In this document: piece by piece, positions 58,001 through 61,481 of the stretch
How positions within the stretch are numbered: position 1 is the first letter of the stretch
Layout: every line of letters begins with the position of its first letter
NCBI GenBank assembly: GCA_036924085.1
Contig: JAVGWX010000019.1
Coordinates: 21,614,293-21,678,292 of the forward strand
Source: Ariolimax columbianus
Taxonomy: Eukaryota > Mollusca > Gastropoda > Stylommatophora > Arionidae
Direction: 5' to 3'
DNA: 64,000 nt
The notes under the pieces: generated by a model
What the model saw: only the letters and a program-made list of their open reading frames with translations
What the model was told of the DNA's origin: nothing
The model's database searches: none
Program-made: the position numbers and the translations under genes

Positions 58001-60974
58001 AAAATGCAGGAGGAAGCAGACTCTTACATAAAATGCATGCTGAAGTCGGATGCACTGGGCCGACAGGCGCAAAATAAAAACAGTGCAATGCACACCACTT
58101 AATGAATAGAGAAATAAGGCAAATGCAAAAAAAAAATTTATAATATACTAAATCGTGAGGTTGGTTAGTCAGTTCCCCTCCTTGCTGCCTTTTTTTTCTC
58201 TAACTGTAAGTCAAGTACCCATTTTTTGGTAACATTTAATATGGTAATATTTAAAATTATGAACCACTTTTATGTTCTTTAGAAAATTGGCACCCCGTAT
58301 GCCAATAGAGCCTGCAAAACAACAGGAGAATGTGACAGAGGTAAAACCCACTAATGTTGACAACCCTGTATGTGGTCCAAGCGGTGGTGCGGGTCAAGGT
58401 GAAAAACTACCAAGTGCTTCAACACCAAATGGGAACAAGCCTGTGCTGTGTAAGTAGCTCTTTGTTATTGTATCGTATTTACATAAGTGATTGTATAAGT
58501 ATTACTGTGGTGTCTATCCTGAATACAGTGATGCAGGCTCTGTATAACATAACATGGCATTACATAAGTATTTAATCAAAGGCGACATAGTAATGTGAAA
58601 GAGTAGTTTTTTGCATAGACAGAAAGAAACTAAATTTTTTTTTTAAATATTTTTTTTTTTAAAGTGTTATTTACACACCTTGTTTCCTGAGGCAGAGTGC
58701 ATTTTACTGCATTTGTACCCAATGGTCCAGTGTATCTAACTTCAGCACACATTTTTTAAATGGATTTACAAAATTGAAGTAAAAAATATACCCACGTTAT
58801 TTGTACCTTTCCCCGGGTGGTTTGTCAAGAGCAGCTATAGATGCCGACTAACTGTGGGTCTACTTAGCTCTAGAGTTTGAGATGGAAAGGCAGATTGGTT
58901 AAGCCACCCTCCAAGAAACTGGTTGTATACAGACTCTGTAGAGTCTTCTAAACCAGTATAAAGACATTAAGTTAAGGAGTTACAACCATAGAAGTACGAC
59001 TTTACTGTTTCATGAATCAGAACATCACGTTTGTATTGTGAGCTGGGTTGCAACCCCACCCCCTTCCCCTATTACCATCCCCACTCAAAAGACAAGTTAT
59101 GATTATTCTCACTGTGAAACATGACGTAACTGAGAGTATTACATATAGACTGCAGACCATCATTGACAGATGCCTCCCTCGCAGACTTTGAATCAAGTGG
59201 CTAAAAGTATAAACAAACACATATCTGTGGCAAGAAACACAGTAATAAACAATACAATTGGGGAGAAAGCAGAGATAGGATACATCCTCAGAAATAAACA
59301 GAACAATATCACTAGACATGCACTAGATGGGAACAAGGAAGGGGCTGAAAATAATGAAAGAATCAGTCAGGGTGACTGAAACCTCATGGACAACTCACAA
59401 AGACGACCCAAATTAGGAATCAGCAGAGAGCATACATTGCTTCATTGTGTACCAATGGGAACTAGAAGGATTAAGTCAAAAAATGGTACTTTGTATTAAC
59501 CGACGAAGAATAGGTTTTTATTTTTACCTATACCTTACTTTGAAACCCATGTCCCCTTTGCCAAGAGACCAGTACACCGCTGCTCCATCACACCTTCCTC
59601 ATTAATATTATTTTTGTTATCATTATATTGAGCATATTACGATATCCTAAATAATTTATACATTTTTTTCCTCCAATAAATTTATTCCAGCTTCAGTGGA
59701 AAAACTGCTAAATCTAGCTCGACGACTGGTGGCAGAAATGTCAACAAATGACTTAAAATACAGGGACGAGGATGGCGACACGTATGTTCCTTATTTGTGT
59801 GATGTATTTTTAGAGGTTCTTCTCTTTCACTCAATCAGTCCTTTTTCACTCATTCATTTCTCTTTCACTCATTCAGTCCTCTTTCACTCATTCATTTGTC
59901 AGTAGATTAATCAAACTGGTTGCAAAATATGTCCACTACTTATGTTTATTCTTCAGTGAGTGTACCAAGCTTTAAAAAGGGCTACCTGATTTTGCTTAGA
60001 GGAACAAACCACGTTTTAAAAAGGGATACCTGATTTTGCTTAGAGGATAAACCAAGTTTTAAAAAGGGCTACCTGATTTTGCTTAGAGGAACAAACCAAG
60101 TTTTAAAAAGGTCTACCTTATTTTGCTTAGAGGATAAACCAAGTTTTAAAAAGGGCTACATGTTTTGCTTAGAGGATAAACCAAATTTTAAAAAGGCTAC
60201 CATGATTTTGCTTAGAGGAACAAACCAAATTTTAAAAAGGCTACCATGATTTTGCTTAGAGGAACAAACCAAGATGTTAATGTCAGGATTATCAAAACCA
60301 GAATTCCTTTAAACTGTTTTCATCCAAAATGGAACTTGACATCAATCTCCATGGAGAATAAGATTAGCCTGTTCAACAGCCAAAGACGAAGTGAACGTGA
60401 GAATAACAGTCAGCAATCACAGCTGACTGCTTGCTTCAAGATCAGCGAACTAGAGTTAACCAAGATCCTATTCCATATCCAAGTGACGGCGCTGGAAAAG
60501 GGCTGCTCCTGTTTACTGTGGCTGAGAGAATCAGGATTGAAGAGAGAAGGTACACCCATTTCCAAAAATATGCCATGCTAAAACTGGATGTGTCAGGCCG
60601 AATGCTGCATATATCGTAACCTCCGCTGTAAACATCACAACATAACAAAATATACTTTTCAAGATGAATGAAGAAGAAAAAAAAAAAGACAAAAGAAGTA
60701 TGAGATGAACCGTTATGTTTTAAGTGAAATATGTGTGCGTTTTTAAAAATCAAAAGAGGAAGAAGAAGAATTTACTATCTGGAATCCTTAATATTCTTCT
60801 GTAAAAATACATCTTTATGGCTTTAGATAAGAATTTTAGTTTTATATTTGTCTGCACAGATATGTTCATGTGGCAGTGTGTAAGGCAGACAGGTTCATGG
60901 TCCAGGCCTTGTTGGAACGGCTAGTCAGAGAGAAGCTCACTGAAATGATTGACATGCAGAACCTGGAAGGGAGG
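27850..60974 (+). CDS. IkB-family ankyrin-repeat regulator, 12 exons (3' end missing)
   Basis: Twelve exons join in a single open frame of 880 codons, with all intron phases compatible (phases 0,0,1,0,0,0,0,0,2,1,2, and 0 at the last donor). Residues 1 to about 810 are disordered-looking and rich in P, S, T, N and Q. They include an acidic-hydrophobic patch in exon 5 (DPIDFFDIGLDESVFNIPVD) that could act in transactivation. Exons 11-12 encode KLLNLARRLVAEMSTNDL followed by DEDGDTYVHVAVCKADRF (residues 837-854), the first ankyrin repeat with the DEDGDT signature typical of IkB proteins, and then the linker and start of the next repeat (MIDMQNLEGR). Known nuclear IkBs such as IkB-zeta have long N-termini before six or seven ankyrin repeats and modulate p50/p52-bound promoters. 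That fits this architecture better than cytoplasmic IkB/Cactus. The rest of the ankyrin domain lies beyond 64000. The start codon is the first ATG after an in-frame stop at 27826. The subfamily is inference. Confidence 0.8.
28045..28760. repeat. Minisatellite in intron 1 (TTGTTGGTGTA units)
   Basis: About 20 or more irregular units of 27-36 bp built from GGCATAGCTATTGTTGTTGG and TGTACATAATGGCATAG. It starts about 20 bp after the exon 1 donor. Long open frames on both strands here are repeat artefacts. Confidence 0.9.
29182..29260 (+). repeat. Short tandem duplication (about 39-bp unit)
   Basis: GATTGAATATTAGAGCATAG with CTGGCTAACGAGAAAG occurs twice back to back, at the 5' edge of a SINE-like family A copy. 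Confidence 0.8.
29200..29975 (+). mobile_element. SINE-like family A copy split by LINE insertion
   Basis: The left half runs to GTCAGACCAAAAGGTGC. The right half resumes at 29838 with GACCAAAAGGTGCAAATATG, AGTCAAGCTGTAAACTACAA, ATATCCTGCTGCTTGCAAAT and GGGCTTGGTAGAGGAAG, then a GAA-rich tail. The interruption (29334-29837) is an RNase H LINE end. Confidence 0.88.
29317..29854 (+). mobile_element. 5'-truncated RNase H LINE in SINE, 17-bp TSD
   Basis: AGACCAAAAGGTGCAAA is repeated at 29317-29333 and 29838-29854. Between them 504 bp encode RVVVQWVPSHCNIQGNEEAD (RNase H end), KWETEHTGYTKNDAYYQLNR, CPCGTGKMTTEHLLQNCPTY (intact C-terminal C-x-C...H...C motif) and AAFFEKIMVTVYA. The frame runs straight into the GAA tail as poly-Glu. 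It is the best-preserved C-terminus of the family in this window. Confidence 0.93.
30115..30240 (+). mobile_element. Diverged tRNA-SINE-like repeat
   Basis: AGCATAGTGATAGAGCAC (A-box-like), then TCCAGCTGTAAATGGGTACT, the shared SINE 3' module. Confidence 0.45.
30530..31605. repeat. 38-bp satellite array in intron 1
   Basis: About 28 nearly identical head-to-tail units with TCAAAGAACACCTGACAAAG and ATGCTATGACAACTGCAG. A variant unit (GAGAGGCTATGACAACTACA) recurs at about 30629, 30969, 31237 (GACAGGCT) and 31387. Those spacings are near multiples of 38 bp, so blocks of units were duplicated together. There are no unique spacers, hence it is not a CRISPR array. Confidence 0.96.
31898..32026 (+). 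CDS. IkB-like gene, exon 2
   Basis: 43 codons, KPGERKSQPEEDDERGDVGP to ...APCVDDNE, acidic. The acceptor is AACTACAG/AAG. The donor GAG/GTTTGT is weak but keeps phase 0 into exon 3. Confidence 0.75.
32163..32590. repeat. About 92-bp tandem repeat in intron 2
   Basis: Five units, each with GACCAACAATGAAGCTTGTC, ACTTATTGGGGGTGGAGTGT and TTTTTTTGGCAGTG. The array starts 137 bp after the exon 2 donor. Confidence 0.92.
33318..33415. repeat. 22-bp minisatellite before exon 3
   Basis: AAGTGTTTTATCTCATTATTC is repeated about four to five times, ending 20 bp before the exon 3 acceptor. Confidence 0.9.
33436..33607 (+). CDS. IkB-like gene, exon 3
   Basis: Starts YDEENVQLKYEEVETEAALE after CATGTAACTTTAG and ends ...YQIQSHTMT plus one base at GACAG/GTAAGG (phase 1). 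The last bases and the donor are repeated in tandem downstream (33601-34007), so alternative donors exist. The first one joins exon 4 in frame and regenerates an Asp codon. Confidence 0.8.
33601..34007 (+). repeat. 27-bp minisatellite containing repeated splice donors
   Basis: About 15 units of ATGACAGGTAAGATTAGGCC plus ACACACA. Unit 1 is the true end of exon 3 (ATGACAG) with its donor (GTAAGG). Most units keep ACAG/GTAAG intact. All but a few are 27 bp, so the plus frame reads MTGKIRPHT repeatedly. The second unit is 25 bp, which breaks frame between units 1 and 3. The minus strand is open for 212 codons, an artefact of the repeat. Confidence 0.95.
34072..34235. repeat. About 32-bp minisatellite in intron 3
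   Basis: Roughly five units of CTTTCATTTGTGATAGGATT with TCC(A/C)TCTCTCC. Confidence 0.85.
34786..35804 (+). mobile_element. Degenerate mariner-like transposon with terminal repeats
   Basis: The left end GGTCTGATCAAAA and right end TTTTGATCAGTCC are inverted repeats (12 of 13). Inside, plus-strand frames show TTIREIES then VAVSYGSVQSILTDDYGIRH (second helix-turn-helix), SPQGIVHHECFSEKNSQQRV (after the first catalytic Asp) and VQHSPYSPDMAF (near the second catalytic region). Stops and gaps are many and the first catalytic Asp region was not found. It is a dead copy in intron 3. Confidence 0.8.
36002..36234 (+). CDS. IkB-like gene, exon 4
   Basis: After ATCTTATTTTAG. Completes Asp and reads DTYNTAALPANFPDYSYQNA, then a basic KGSKREMDEREV stretch that could contribute to a nuclear localisation signal, and ends ...ANGKT. 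The donor is ACA/GTAGGT, phase 0. Confidence 0.85.
36249..36265. repeat. (AT)n microsatellite after exon 4 donor
   Basis: About eight AT dinucleotides 14 bp downstream of the exon 4 donor. Confidence 0.9.
36340..36450 (+). mobile_element. SINE 3' module fragment
   Basis: CAACCCAGCTGTTAACGGGA with a following GGGAAGGAAAGGCATTGCAG stretch matches the module seen near 30190 and 38490. Confidence 0.4.
37035..37330 (+). pseudogene. RTE-like LINE ORF2 C-terminal fragment
   Basis: Plus-strand frame: TVKRWTLTWYGHILRSNELA (LTWYGH motif), NIILPGKVQGV, a stop, then EDNIIDWTNLRPQEAKTVTA and EGWRAIAGVAS, the order of an RTE-type ORF2 tail. Two stops are present. Confidence 0.7.
37331..38929. other. Intron 4 sequence, mostly unrecognised
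   Basis: Minus-strand frames around 37900-38290 include a Cys-rich stretch (NGKCVVCVTNNK) that may be transposon-derived, but I could not assign it. SINE module at about 38480-38510, AT microsatellite at about 38360 and a G run at about 38680. Confidence 0.4.
38930..39135 (+). pseudogene. LINE ORF2 C-terminal fragment
   Basis: MEQEIFERRWSCIGHTLCKP (the RRW.WIGHTLRK motif), PVSQAISVMEP and EKKRQRKVKENVKKIDTGRG follow the usual order of this LINE tail. A stop follows at about 39141, then a tandemly repeated tail. Confidence 0.7.
39136..39360 (+). repeat. Tandemly amplified LINE 3' end with GAA tail
   Basis: Four units of about 55-60 bp with TGGTTGATGACCTATGCACC and CAAGGTGATAAGG, corresponding to the LINE C-terminal VDDL segment, end in GAAGAAGAAGAAG. 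The 3' terminal piece of the LINE was amplified locally. Confidence 0.75.
39646..40272 (+). CDS. IkB-like gene, exon 5 (largest)
   Basis: 209 codons from VSQVYQKQMSGGTVYTPEDT (acceptor CATTATACAG) to ...EDQNGYSLM (donor ATG/GTAAAT), phase 0 at both ends. It contains the acidic-hydrophobic patch DPIDFFDIGLDESVF, a Q/H-rich stretch and a Ser/Pro-rich end (SPSHEIQSPPSVGPRS). The frame stays open for a further 167 codons into the intron minisatellite. Confidence 0.88.
40285..40745. repeat. Minisatellite after exon 5 donor
   Basis: Pyrimidine-rich units of CTCCATTTGTCTCCTACTCC, ATATATCTTCTTCAG and CTCCATTTGCCTACTTCAG, in 54-60 bp higher-order units with shorter variants. It starts 13-18 bp after the exon 5 donor. 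All three plus-strand frames are long and open and read hydrophobic repeats. Confidence 0.93.
40775..41065 (-). mobile_element. SINE-like repeat, family B, reverse
   Basis: The minus strand: GAATGAGCTGACAGTTGCAA, GCATCAGGGTCAGCAAATAA, ATGGGAAGGCAAACCTGGTA, GGCACAGATATCGCAG, with a GAAGAAGAAATT tail near 40780. It is adjacent to a family A copy in the same orientation. Confidence 0.75.
41068..41442 (-). mobile_element. SINE-like repeat, family A, reverse
   Basis: The minus strand: ATGCTGAGCAGTACATGAGC, CTGACTGCTAGCGTCAGGAC, CTGGATAACAGGCTGCAACA, CGACACAATGCATTCCGTTC, GGCTTGGTAGCGAGAAATTG, then GAACGAAGAAGATGAG. It is nearly full length for the family. Confidence 0.85.
41925..42360 (-). pseudogene. 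RNase H retroelement C-terminal relic
   Basis: Minus-strand frame: LIKENLQGLTWNYCPGHVGV then QGNERSDILASQASIMG (the W.PGH.G..GNE..D motif of RNase H), a stop, INDCLLDEDTAIDE, and further on GTISIQTLRHFLRGTEHLWV then CLECSD. Three in-frame stops. It is unlike the 53491 family in the PGHxG motif, and is probably the same type as the relic at 5055-5345. It lies in intron 5. Confidence 0.8.
42612..43672. mobile_element. piggyBac-like deletion derivative (putative MITE)
   Basis: The left end is TTAA then CTCTTTCACTC (42608-42622). The right end GAGTAAAAGAG (43662-43672) is its inverted copy with one mismatch, followed by TAAA, a possible mutated TTAA. The interior is very AT-rich. A minus-strand frame at about 43190-43345 reads MESEEDLFDTVSSS, like the acidic N-terminus of piggyBac transposases. 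The end motif resembles TTAACTCTTTCAGGACTTG at 61482, so both may belong to one family. Confidence 0.5.
43673..44500. other. AT-rich intron 5 tail
   Basis: A G run at 43813-43830, an A run at about 43908-43922, and degenerate AT-rich units (AATGCATATTTTAAAATT, GAAATTAATT) at about 43920-44230. No gene. Confidence 0.6.
44535..44738 (+). CDS. IkB-like gene, exon 6
   Basis: 68 codons: TFVQEVYMQGLTLFQKSPRQ to ...SLYQAVSPEQQ, Pro/Ser/Gln/Met-rich. Acceptor CTTGACAG at 44534; a second in-frame acceptor, GTCCAG at 44546, would drop four residues (TFVQ). The donor is CAG/GTAGTC, phase 0. Confidence 0.8.
44764..44780. repeat. (AT)n microsatellite after exon 6 donor
   Basis: About eight AT dinucleotides 25 bp downstream of the exon 6 donor. 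Confidence 0.9.
44937..45614. mobile_element. hAT-type non-autonomous element
   Basis: The left end CAGTGTTTCTCAAATGG and right end reverse complement CAGTGTTTCTCAAACTG form a hAT inverted repeat. The 8-bp flanks TTGTAAAG and TCATAGAG match at 5 of 8 positions, so the duplication is weak or decayed. The interior holds two diverged copies of a CCACTGC...GGGGCCATCTG repeat (about 45310-45400 and 45430-45530), also found near 29090 and 41660, plus a TA microsatellite at 45217-45237. Confidence 0.7.
45840..46185. other. Intron 6 sequence, unrecognised
   Basis: Nothing identified apart from a short TA run near 46000. Confidence 0.4.
46190..47460. repeat. Degenerate satellite in intron 6 (about 30-35 bp unit)
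   Basis: At least 30 diverged units of GGATTCTGGCTAAACAAATT plus TCACCT. The first part (46190-46400) is a TTGATTCAGG variant. A fragment of the array reappears at 55895-55952. Confidence 0.85.
47870..48430 (-). pseudogene. LINE RT 3' fragment
   Basis: Minus-strand frame: KARGAFIVLWNLWKSKDIRS, STKPRIFNSNVMSTLLYGSE (the connection region with LLYGSE), TKETAKRLKTFINPCLCRIE, then stops before GRPKYG-like sequence. It is the same general type as 38930-39135, which holds the following segment. Confidence 0.7.
48595..49440 (-). mobile_element. CR1/L2-like LINE 3' end (longest copy)
   Basis: Minus-strand frame 48748-49269 is open for 173 codons: GFIIDHIGKVSGQVQVAVKK, ANAMLGMIKRNIKYRSKEVI, KLYKAFVRPRLEYCVQVWSP (thumb), INMLERIRKRATKLIVGFQN, ending KGRFRLDVRKCLFSQSGKCL. 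Upstream, degenerate WSVRWQMEFNVDTCTVIHMG matches the RT palm end. The 3' tail is the shared TTAACTTCTTTATACTTG form. It lies about 45 bp from the exon 7 acceptor. Confidence 0.88.
49483..49791 (+). CDS. IkB-like gene, exon 7
   Basis: 103 codons: CVPPNNMVYVSTFIDDHLPE, then LDCALEIASQDLMAEKLRKG (predicted helical, possibly conserved) and an Asn/Ser-rich end. The acceptor CTATTTCTGTAG is preceded by a duplicated pyrimidine tract. The donor is GGG/GTAAGT, phase 0. Confidence 0.88.
49957..50310 (-). mobile_element. SINE-like repeat, family A, reverse
   Basis: The minus strand: GGGATCAAGATGCTGAGAAG (B-box-like GGGATCAAGA), GGTTATCCTAGATAACAGGC, AGACTGGCTAAGGAGAAGGG, TTGGACCGAAAGGTGCAAAT, GGGCTTGGTTGCGGAAGTTT, then GACGAAGAAGAAG. 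It lies in intron 7. Confidence 0.87.
50465..50545. repeat. Triplicated 29-bp unit
   Basis: CATGAGCCATGTCC(G/A)AGACG plus TGAT occurs three times in a row. Confidence 0.85.
50620..51030 (+). pseudogene. LINE ORF2 C-terminal fragment with duplicated tail
   Basis: Plus-strand frames: RFSHHMRMSPDQLPLRAYNA (the H.MRMP..RLP motif), SRGGLRQSWIDDLKMVSQQH in an adjacent frame, then three partial copies of MDLAQERRLRLL with CAGGGAACAAGTGGACAG at about 50830-51020. As at 39136-39360, the 3' end of a LINE is locally multiplied. Confidence 0.65.
51165..51370 (-). mobile_element. SINE-like repeat, reverse
   Basis: The minus strand: CCAGGGTTCAAAATCACTGA (B-box-like), then GACCCAGCTGTAAATATGTA and GGCATAAACAAAAGG. 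The module is shared with 19600-19865 and others. Confidence 0.55.
51473..51667 (+). CDS. IkB-like gene, exon 8
   Basis: 65 codons: VIPPQTLQVIPPHQKSQTIP to ...NSNNTPQ, Thr/Asn/Pro-rich. The acceptor and first eight codons are a tandem 24-bp duplication, so splicing at 51472 or 51496 would include or skip VIPPQTLQ in frame. The donor is CAG/GTACTT. Confidence 0.82.
51714..52000. repeat. 22-bp minisatellite after exon 8 donor
   Basis: About twelve imperfect units of GTAGATCAGGTGTGTTACGC plus ATT, starting 47 bp after the exon 8 donor. Confidence 0.92.
52001..53490. other. Intron 8 sequence, unrecognised
   Basis: AT-rich. Minus-strand frames at 52448-52776 show no recognised domain. GTAATGCACACCACATTTGC near 52696 resembles GTAACGCATACCACACATTT near 38110, hinting at an undefined dispersed element. 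Confidence 0.4.
53491..55719 (-). mobile_element. RT-RNase H LINE, 5'-truncated, 11-bp TSD
   Basis: AAACAAATTTC flanks the element (53491-53501 and 55709-55719). Minus-strand ORF2 starts inside the RT fingers. It has MISTRLMWHLEEKRILIPQQ, VAVWVDLEKAFDKVW (motif A Asp), VPQGGVLSPTLFLVYINDI (motif B) and SSMFADDLAMW (motif C, FADD). The thumb follows, then RNase H with VYTDGS, NFRAEAEALRTAV, IVLLTDALAVVTAL and VPSHCNIQSNEEADRLA (Asp-Glu-Asp-Asp set present). The C-terminal CPCGIGKMTAEHL motif loses its last Cys through a one-base insertion in an A run at about 53662-53666. The whole frame has one TAA stop at 55059-55061. The 3' end is a GAA tail adjoining the duplication. It looks jockey/I-like by RNase H content; the clade is inference. 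Confidence 0.93.
53503..55706 (-). pseudogene. LINE ORF2 (RT plus RNase H), one stop, one frameshift
   Basis: The translated body of the element described for 53491-55719. The RT half (55062-55706) and the thumb-RNase H half (to 53503) are in the same frame, separated by a single TAA that follows TTCTCGCTA. The RT lacks the first finger motifs because of 5' truncation. The ORF would encode RNA-dependent DNA synthesis and RNA-strand removal for retrotransposition, but as it stands it is not functional. Confidence 0.85.
55895..55952. repeat. Dispersed fragment of the intron 6 satellite
   Basis: AAACGTATTTCATCTCGATT and TTTTATTTGAACTCTGGCTA match 47366-47420 almost exactly. It is isolated from the main array by 8.5 kb and lies about 65 bp before exon 9. 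Confidence 0.85.
56018..56238 (+). CDS. IkB-like gene, exon 9
   Basis: VSQPQMPGTFFITPTSTNPK to ...SQNVPSNTTP plus two bases of an Arg codon (phase 2). Acceptor TTTCATCAG; the CAACCACAG at 56032 is an in-frame alternative. The donor is AAG/GTTGGT. Confidence 0.8.
56360..56545 (+). mobile_element. tRNA-derived SINE (intact reference copy)
   Basis: Head GTGTAGGCTAGTGGTTAAGT (A-box-like), GGGTTCGCTCTCC (B-box-like), GAAAATGCAGGAGGTAGCAG, CATAAAATGCATGCCGAAGT, GACAGCCGCAAAATAAAAAC. It keeps the TTAA in the head that is the insertion site in the copy at 57163-58100. Confidence 0.88.
57163..58100 (+). mobile_element. tRNA-derived SINE split by piggyBac-type element
   Basis: The head GGACTGCGTGGGCTAGTGGT ends at TTAA (57184-57187). 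The body resumes after a second TTAA (57914-57917) with GTGATACGGCTCACGACCTG, GGGTTCGATCCCCATCAC, GAAAATGCAGGAGGAAGCAG and ATAAAATGCATGCTGAAGTC. Removing the insert restores the order of 56360-56545. Confidence 0.9.
57188..57913 (+). mobile_element. piggyBac deletion derivative in SINE, TTAA duplication
   Basis: Flanked by TTAA on both sides. The ends CCCTACAAGACTG and (reverse complement) CCCTACCAAACC begin with the piggyBac-type CCCTA, and both subterminal regions carry CTGTCCCC-ATT. The plus strand holds transposase remnants: MKRTADEPSTSTGKQSKSRL (N-terminal, at 57413), then SSDEMKAFLGLRI, MGILMYK/SYHDYWTNEG and FRNVF, the FLG..I.MGI...DYW region of piggyBac transposases, with stops and frame changes. 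The DDD catalytic core is absent. Confidence 0.85.
58283..58449 (+). CDS. IkB-like gene, exon 10
   Basis: After TATGTTCTTTAG. Completes Arg and reads KLAPRMPIEPAKQQENVTEV to ...NGNKPVL plus one base (phase 1). The donor is TGT/GTAAGT. Confidence 0.85.
58915..58977 (+). mobile_element. CR1/L2-like LINE 3' tail fragment
   Basis: ACTGGTTGTATACAGACTCT, TCTTCTAAACCAGTATAAAG, ending ACATTAAGTTAAGG. Only the terminal approximately 60 bp. Confidence 0.85.
58978..59690. other. Intron 10 tail, unrecognised
   Basis: A plus-strand frame at 59170-59379 (QTLNQVAKSINKHISVARNT...) is codon-like in composition but matches no family I recognise and lacks splice sites in frame with the IkB-like gene. It is probably a transposon relic. 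Confidence 0.35.
59691..59781 (+). CDS. IkB-like gene, exon 11 (start of ankyrin domain)
   Basis: After TTTATTCCAG. Encodes SSVEKLLNLARRLVAEMSTN then DLKYRDEDGD plus two bases of Thr. The helix and DEDGD mark the entry to ankyrin repeat 1. The donor is CAC/GTATGT, phase 2. Confidence 0.88.
59818..59898. repeat. Short minisatellite after exon 11 donor
   Basis: CTCTTTCACTCATTCA(T/G)TC repeats about four times, 36 bp after the exon 11 donor. Confidence 0.85.
59955..60272. repeat. 45-bp minisatellite in intron 11
   Basis: Seven to eight units of CCAAGTTTTAAAAAGGGCTA and CCTGATTTTGCTTAGAGG(A)ACAAA. Confidence 0.92.
60375..60690 (+). mobile_element. SINE-like repeat, family B
   Basis: CAGTCAGCAATCACAGCTGA, CTTCAAGATCAGCGAACTAG, CTGGATGTGTCAGGCCGAAT, ACTTTTCAAGATGAATGAAG then AAGAAAAAAAA. 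Family order is kept, with heavy divergence. It lies in intron 11. Confidence 0.7.
60860..60974 (+). CDS. IkB-like gene, exon 12 (ankyrin repeat 1)
   Basis: After GTCTGCACAG. Completes Thr and reads YVHVAVCKADRFMVQALLER to ...MIDMQNLEGR. This is the TPLHxA-like segment (TYVHVAV) and second helix of an ankyrin repeat. The donor is AGG/GTGAGA, phase 0. No following exon was found before 64000. Confidence 0.88.
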
Positions 60975-61481
60975 GTGAGACTTATTTTGTTACCATTTGC
61001 AATAGTCATCATCATTATGTGTCATGTATTGACTATTATCAGCTCCTCATCTTTTAATTCCCCGGAAAACTCAACTACAAGAAAAGAAAGAGTTGGGAAT
61101 ATGGACAGAACCCCCATTTCCAACACCACCCCACCATCACCACTCAAAAGATAGAGAATCTTGTTACGGGGAGACAAAAGTGAAAACAGACTAAATGTAT
61201 TTCTGTGAAATGTGGTGTTGTGGGGAGAAAAGGATGATGAAAATGAAAAGGCCTTTTATCTTCTTATCCATTTTTCACTCCAGTCAGAGTATAGAGTAAC
61301 AACATTTGTTGACCTTTTAAGAAACGAACACAAGGTACTTTCTGTGCTTTTGCAATGGTGGTTTCTTTTGTAATTTTTTTTTTCCACCGCGTGGCTGAAC
61401 CACTTATAAAAATATAAGGAAAAAGAAAAATAATACAGTAAAGATGAACCAAGCAATAATTAGTATTGAGATTGATAACTT

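Noticed and set aside
60246..60581. 111-codon plus-strand ORF in intron 11
   Set aside because: It covers the end of a minisatellite and a diverged family B SINE-like copy. No domain was seen.
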